Shown: positions 60,105-64,000 of the stretch, one piece after another | Layout of the letters: each line of letters starts with the position of its first letter | Numbering within the stretch: position 1 is the first letter of the stretch | Assembly (NCBI GenBank): GCA_029098505.1 | Contig: JAQXOE010000026.1 | Span: 1 to 64,000 of the forward strand | From: Bacteroidales bacterium | GTDB taxonomy: Bacteria; Bacteroidota; Bacteroidia; Bacteroidales; UBA932 | Length of the DNA: 64,000 nt | Direction: 5' to 3' | Notes under the pieces: generated by a model | The model's input: only the letters and a program-made list of their open reading frames with translations | Told to the model about the DNA's origin: nothing | Databases searched by the model: none | Made by a program: the position numbers and the translations under genes

Positions 60105-60133
60105 TTCGCGTCCCGCTCCGGGGCGCGAATTTT
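60105..60133 (+). terminator. Terminator/attenuator between htrA and rpoD
   Basis: Arms 60105-60115 and 60119-60129 form an 11-bp GC-rich stem (one G-T pair) with a 3-base loop, followed by TTTT. It ends only about 13 bases before the rpoD ATG. No -7 box lies between it and rpoD. Confidence 0.75.
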
Positions 60134-60146
60134 CATTATACGCCAT

Positions 60147-61007
60147 ATGAGACAATTAAAGATTACAAAGTCAATTACCAACCGTGAAAGCGCTTCGTTG
60201 GACAAGTATCTCCAGGAAATCGGAAGGGAGGAGCTCGTATCTCCCGAGGAGGAAGTTGAGCTTGCGCAGAGAATACGCAAGGGAGACCAGGAGGCCCTTG
60301 AGAAACTTACCCGTGCGAATCTCCGATTCGTCGTTTCTGTTGCGAAACAGTATCAGAATCAGGGGCTCAGCCTGCCGGACCTTATCAATGAGGGCAATCT
60401 TGGCCTGATCAAGGCGGCAGAAAAGTTCGACGAAACCAGAGGTTTCAAGTTCATATCTTACGCAGTATGGTGGATACGCCAGTCCATACTTCAGGCTCTT
60501 GCAGAGCAATCACGTATCGTCCGTCTGCCTCTGAATCAGGTAGGCTCGCTCAACAAGATCAACAAGGCTCTCGGCAAGTTCGAACAGGAGAATGAGCGTC
60601 AGCCATCGAACGATGAACTTGCGGAGATGATTGAGGTGTCGAAGGACAAGATTGCAGATACCCTCAGAGTATCGGGACGTCACGTATCTGTGGACGCTCC
60701 TTTTGTTGAGGGCGAGGACAACAGCCTTCTCGATGTCCTTCCAAACGACGATTCTCCTTCTGCCGACAGGTCCCTGGTCAACGAGTCGTTAAGCACGGAA
60801 ATTGAGCGTGCACTCCAGATTCTCACACCAAGAGAGAGGGAAATCATCAAGTCCTTCTTCGGAATCGGCTGCCAGGAGATGACTCTTGAAGAGATTGGCG
60901 AACGTCTCGACCTTACCCGTGAACGTGTGCGCCAGATAAAGGAAAAGGCTATAAGAAAGCTCAAGAAACCTAGTGCAAGCAAATTGTTGAAAACCTATTT
61001 AGGATAA
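60147..61007 (+). CDS. rpoD: Primary RNA polymerase sigma factor (RpoD, Bacteroidota type)
   Basis: Encodes 286 residues. Region 1.1 is absent and the protein starts at region 1.2 ([33 protein letters not shown]). Regions 2.1-2.4 are [61 protein letters not shown]. Region 3 contains [18 protein letters not shown], and region 4.2 is [29 protein letters not shown]. This matches the short primary sigma of Bacteroidota, which recognises the TAnnTTTG boxes seen here. It follows htrA across a terminator, and argS starts 2 bases after its stop, so rpoD-argS form a transcript. Confidence 0.96.
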   Translation: MRQLKITKSITNRESASLDKYLQEIGREELVSPEEEVELAQRIRKGDQEALEKLTRANLRFVVSVAKQYQNQGLSLPDLINEGNLGLIKAAEKFDETRGFKFISYAVWWIRQSILQALAEQSRIVRLPLNQVGSLNKINKALGKFEQENERQPSNDELAEMIEVSKDKIADTLRVSGRHVSVDAPFVEGEDNSLLDVLPNDDSPSADRSLVNESLSTEIERALQILTPREREIIKSFFGIGCQEMTLEEIGERLDLTRERVRQIKEKAIRKLKKPSASKLLKTYLG

Positions 61008-61009
61008 AG

Positions 61010-62800
61010 ATGACACCAGAATCATTTATAGCAAGCAAGGCCTCGTTGGCCATAAAGGAACTGTACAACGCTGAAGTGGAGGCTTCATCTCTCCAGGTTC
61101 AGGTTACCCGTAAGGAGTTTGAAGGGGATTTCACCCTTGTTGTCTTTCCTCTTCTGAAAATATCACACTCCACCCCTGACAATACTGGTAACGCGATAGG
61201 TGAATGGTTGAAGGCAAATGTGCCTGAAATCAGTGCCTTCAATGTGGTCAAGGGTTTCCTTAATATATGTCTCTCAGAACTTTACTGGAACGGGCTCTTC
61301 AACGGGATAGTCAAGGACAAGGATTTCGGTCAGTTGCCGTCAAGCGGTAAGAACATTATGGTCGAGTTCTCATCCCCGAATACAAACAAGCCTCTCCATC
61401 TCGGCCACGTCAGGAACAACCTGCTTGGTGCATCTGTTTCCAACCTCTTGAAGGCCAGCGGAAACAATGTTATCAAGACCACGCTCGTAAATGACCGCGG
61501 AGTACATATATGCAAGTCTATGTACGCTTGGCAGCAGTCGTTCAACGGCGCAACCCCGCAGAGCACAGGCAAGAAGGGCGACCATCTTGTAGGTGATTGC
61601 TATGTTGAGTTCAATAATATCTACAACAGGGAGGTCAAGGAACTTGTGAACGGCGGTATGCCGGAAGAGGAAGCCAAGAAGGAAGCTCCATCCCTCAAGG
61701 CTGTGCACGAGATGCTGGTTAAATGGGAGCAGGGTGACAAAGAAGTTCATGAGCTCTGGGAGATGATGAACTCGTGGGTTTTCGAGGGCTTTGACGAGAC
61801 TTATAAGTCACTCAATATCACCTTTGATAAGGTTTATTATGAGCACGACACCTACCTGCTCGGTAAGGAGCTCGTCCAGAGAGGTCTTGACAACGGAGCC
61901 TTCGTCAGGGATCCAGACGGTTCGGTTTGGTGCGATCTCACAGCGGACGGTCTTGACAGGAAGATAGTGCTCCGTTCCGACGGAACATCGGTATATATTA
62001 CCCAGGACCTTGGAACTGCAGAAAGAAGGTTCTCGGAGAACAAGCTTGATTCTCACATCTATGTCGTGGGCAATGAGCAGAACTACCACTTCCAGGCCCT
62101 CAAGCTCATACTCGGCAAGCTCGGCTTTGATTGGGCCGACCAGATTTACCACCTCTCATATGGAATGGTGGAACTCCCTGAGGGTAAGATGAAATCGAGG
62201 GAGGGCACCGTTGTGGATGCGGATGACCTTATCCAGAAGATGTATGAAGAGGCCAAGGCCACATCCGAGGAGTCGGGCAAGCTCGCCGATATGACTGAAG
62301 AGGAGAAGAGCAAGCTCTATCATATGATAGGTCTCGGAGCTCTCAAGTACTTCATAATCAAGGTGGATCCTAAAAAGACCATGCTGTTTGACCCTAAGGA
62401 ATCAATTGATTTCAACGGCAATACGGGACCTTTTATCCAGTATACCCACGCACGTATACGCAGCATACTCCGCAAGGCTGACGAGAACGGAATCGACTAT
62501 TCTGCAGAGACACTTCAGGACAGTGTCAAGCTCAGCTCCAAGGAGATCAGGCTCATCAAGATACTCAACAGTTATCCACAGAAGATAGCTGAAGCTGCTG
62601 CTGCTCTCTCTCCTGCTGTCATTGCCAATTATGCATACGAACTCGCCAAGGAGTTCAACCAGTACTATCACGAGACTCCTATTCTCAAGGAGGAGAATCA
62701 GGCTGTGCTGAGAATGCGTCTCGCACTCATCAATACTCTTGCATCCGTGCTCGTGAAGGCTATGGCAATACTTGGCATCGAGCTTCCTGAGAGGATGTAA
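61010..62800 (+). CDS. argS: Arginyl-tRNA synthetase
   Basis: Encodes 596 residues of the class I enzyme. An N-terminal Add-1 domain of about 110 residues leads to VEFSSPNTNKPLHLGHVRNN with the HIGH-type motif HLGH. The KMSKS-equivalent is KMKSREGTVVDADDL near 392. A C-terminal DALR anticodon-binding domain follows (FIQYTHARIRSILRKA, NYAYELAKEFNQYYHETPIL). It charges tRNA-Arg, one of which (CCG) is encoded at 16461. It is translated directly behind rpoD with a 2-base gap and precedes the ygiQ-like gene by 24 bases. Confidence 0.97.
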   Translation: MTPESFIASKASLAIKELYNAEVEASSLQVQVTRKEFEGDFTLVVFPLLKISHSTPDNTGNAIGEWLKANVPEISAFNVVKGFLNICLSELYWNGLFNGIVKDKDFGQLPSSGKNIMVEFSSPNTNKPLHLGHVRNNLLGASVSNLLKASGNNVIKTTLVNDRGVHICKSMYAWQQSFNGATPQSTGKKGDHLVGDCYVEFNNIYNREVKELVNGGMPEEEAKKEAPSLKAVHEMLVKWEQGDKEVHELWEMMNSWVFEGFDETYKSLNITFDKVYYEHDTYLLGKELVQRGLDNGAFVRDPDGSVWCDLTADGLDRKIVLRSDGTSVYITQDLGTAERRFSENKLDSHIYVVGNEQNYHFQALKLILGKLGFDWADQIYHLSYGMVELPEGKMKSREGTVVDADDLIQKMYEEAKATSEESGKLADMTEEEKSKLYHMIGLGALKYFIIKVDPKKTMLFDPKESIDFNGNTGPFIQYTHARIRSILRKADENGIDYSAETLQDSVKLSSKEIRLIKILNSYPQKIAEAAAALSPAVIANYAYELAKEFNQYYHETPILKEENQAVLRMRLALINTLASVLVKAMAILGIELPERM

Positions 62801-62824
62801 GTTACTGCAAGCAGGAAGGTTGCA

Positions 62825-64000
62825 ATGGACAGCAATGCCTATATGATACCGACCTCCAAGAAGGAGATTGAAGCATTGGGATGGGACTACATAGACGTCA
62901 TCATTTTTTCCGGTGATGCCTTTGTGGACCATCCTTCTTTTGGTACGGCCTGCATTGCCCGTTATCTTCAGAAATTCGGATATCGGGTAGCAGTAGTGCC
63001 TCAGCCGAATTGGAGAGATGACCTTCGCGACTTCAAGAAACTCGGAGTCCCGAGGCTCTATTTTGCGGTCAATTCCGGTGCAATGGATTCGATGGTGAAT
63101 CATTACACTGCCGGAAAGAGATTGCGCCACGATGATGCCTATACTCCTGAGGGCAAGTTCGGACAGCGTCCCGATTATGCTGTGACGGTCTATACAAAAA
63201 TTCTGAAAAAACTATATCCTGAGGTCCCTGTTGTTATTGGTGGAATTGAGGCTTCTCTTCGCAGATGCACCCACTATGATTACTGGTCCGACCGCTTATT
63301 GCCCTCAATCCTTGTGAGCAGCGGTGCAGATTGGCTGTGCTATGGAATGGGGGAGAGGCCGATGCTTGAGTTGACGCGTGCGCTGGAGTCCGGCAGGAAT
63401 CTTCACGAAGTGCGCAAGATTCCGCAGCTGGCGTTTTTCCTCAAGGGTAAACCAAAAACTGCTTCGGCGATTGTCCTGCATTCTTTCGAGCAATGTCTAA
63501 GCGACAAGAGGGCCTTTGCAGAGAATTTCCACGAAATCGAGCTCTGCGTCAATATGATGAACCCGCCGGTACTCATTGAGCCCGTGCAGGATGGCTATGT
63601 TCAGATCAATCCTATGTTTAAGCCGGCCGATGAGAAGGAAATGGATTCATTCTGGGACCTGCCTTTCACGAAGCTGCCTCATCCGAGGTACAAGGGGAAG
63701 CGCATCCCGGCTTACGATATGATCAAATACTCCATCAATACACATAGAGGCTGTTTCGGAGGCTGCAATTTCTGCACGATTGCCGCACATCAGGGAAAGT
63801 TCATCCAGAACAGGTCTGAAGAGTCAATTGTTAAAGAAGTCAAGGCTCTAAAGGAGCTTCCAGGCTTTGCCGGCAATATTTCAGATCTTGGCGCTCCTAC
63901 TGCAAATATGTATGGAATGGGTGGAAAGGATAGGGACCTGTGCTCGAAGTGCCGGCGCCAATCCTGTCTCTTCCCATCCCCCTGCAAGAATCTCGACCGC
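62825..64000 (+). CDS. YgiQ-family radical SAM protein (3' end beyond window)
   Basis: 392 residues are visible from ATG 62825 and the frame is still open at the right edge; family members are about 600-650 residues. N-terminal YgiQ domain: MIPTSKKEIEALGWDYIDVIIFSGDAFVDHPSFGTACIARYL, then PVVIGGIEASLRRCTHYDYWSDRL. The radical SAM cluster motif is C-x3-C-x2-C in THRGCFGGCNFCTIAAHQGK near 319-326. Extra cysteines near the end (LCSKCRRQSCLFPSPC) are typical. Function is unknown (UPF0313). It follows argS by 24 bases and is probably in the same transcript. Confidence 0.93.
   Translation, partial: MDSNAYMIPTSKKEIEALGWDYIDVIIFSGDAFVDHPSFGTACIARYLQKFGYRVAVVPQPNWRDDLRDFKKLGVPRLYFAVNSGAMDSMVNHYTAGKRLRHDDAYTPEGKFGQRPDYAVTVYTKILKKLYPEVPVVIGGIEASLRRCTHYDYWSDRLLPSILVSSGADWLCYGMGERPMLELTRALESGRNLHEVRKIPQLAFFLKGKPKTASAIVLHSFEQCLSDKRAFAENFHEIELCVNMMNPPVLIEPVQDGYVQINPMFKPADEKEMDSFWDLPFTKLPHPRYKGKRIPAYDMIKYSINTHRGCFGGCNFCTIAAHQGKFIQNRSEESIVKEVKALKELPGFAGNISDLGAPTANMYGMGGKDRDLCSKCRRQSCLFPSPCKNLDR

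Noticed and set aside
1..64000. CRISPR arrays, prophage or integrative elements
   Set aside because: No regularly spaced repeats, integrase, capsid or conjugation genes were seen; only the transposase tail at the left edge.

Overview
The window comes from a Bacteroidota chromosome, most likely a strictly anaerobic Bacteroidales species. The evidence is the repeated -7 box of the form TAnnTTTG (often with TTTG about 19-20 bp upstream) before genes on both strands, the near absence of Shine-Dalgarno sequences, a short primary sigma factor without region 1.1, a one-chain pyruvate:ferredoxin oxidoreductase, ATP-dependent PEP carboxykinase, and Bacteroidota-typical families (DUF1573, OprO/P-like porin, membrane LuxR protein). 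It is mostly core chromosome. There are no phage genes, no CRISPR array and no intact insertion sequence; only the tail of a transposase is seen at the extreme left.

Layout. 1-5.4 kb: transposase tail, rpsF-rpsR-rplI (minus), parE, and a DUF1573 lipoprotein-like gene coupled to a heavy-metal-exporter-like membrane protein. 5.5-11.8 kb: a 2[4Fe-4S] ferredoxin, a HTH-only LysR-like protein with a META-domain lipoprotein, then M16 peptidase, BASS transporter and acyltransferase on plus. 11.9-16.5 kb: nifJ, fabD and tRNA-Arg(CCG), the last two fired from a perfect palindrome. 16.5-25.1 kb: an eight-gene minus-strand block of PhoU-like DUF47 protein, polytopic membrane LuxR regulator, phosphate-type porin, lamin-tail lipoprotein, two tandem CYTH/triphosphate-tunnel-like proteins, SLC13/DASS carrier and an unknown membrane protein. 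25.5-32.7 kb: recQ, recG, WYL regulator, S9 peptidase. 32.8-36.6 kb: pckA, then flavin reductase, pgeF and HD phosphohydrolase. 36.6-44.4 kb: overlapping operon tamB, RsmI-like methylase, folB, mtaB, PhnP-like hydrolase. 44.5-51.3 kb: tsaD, FAD protein, tRNA-Thr(CGT), HI0933-like flavoprotein, SRP RNA, tdh-kbl. 51.3-58.5 kb: nhaC, orphan metal/cobalamin-type binding lipoprotein, FAH-like protein, cdd, mnmA, exonuclease, dnaN. 58.6-64 kb: htrA, rpoD, argS and a YgiQ-type radical SAM gene cut by the right edge.

Most genes are housekeeping. The region most worth attention is 16.5-25.1 kb, which reads as a self-contained phosphate/polyphosphate acquisition and sensing locus: outer-membrane anion porin, surface lipoprotein, inner-membrane anion carrier, two putative triphosphate/polyphosphate-binding enzymes, a PhoU-like protein, and a membrane-embedded transcription factor. 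That function is inferred from family membership and gene order only. Secondary points of interest are the palindromic divergent fabD/tRNA-Arg promoter, a long imperfect inverted repeat at 34.6 kb, nested palindromes before htrA, the lack of a standard start codon at the family-like N-terminus of tamB, and three genes whose -7 box lies so close to the start codon that leaderless mRNA is predicted.
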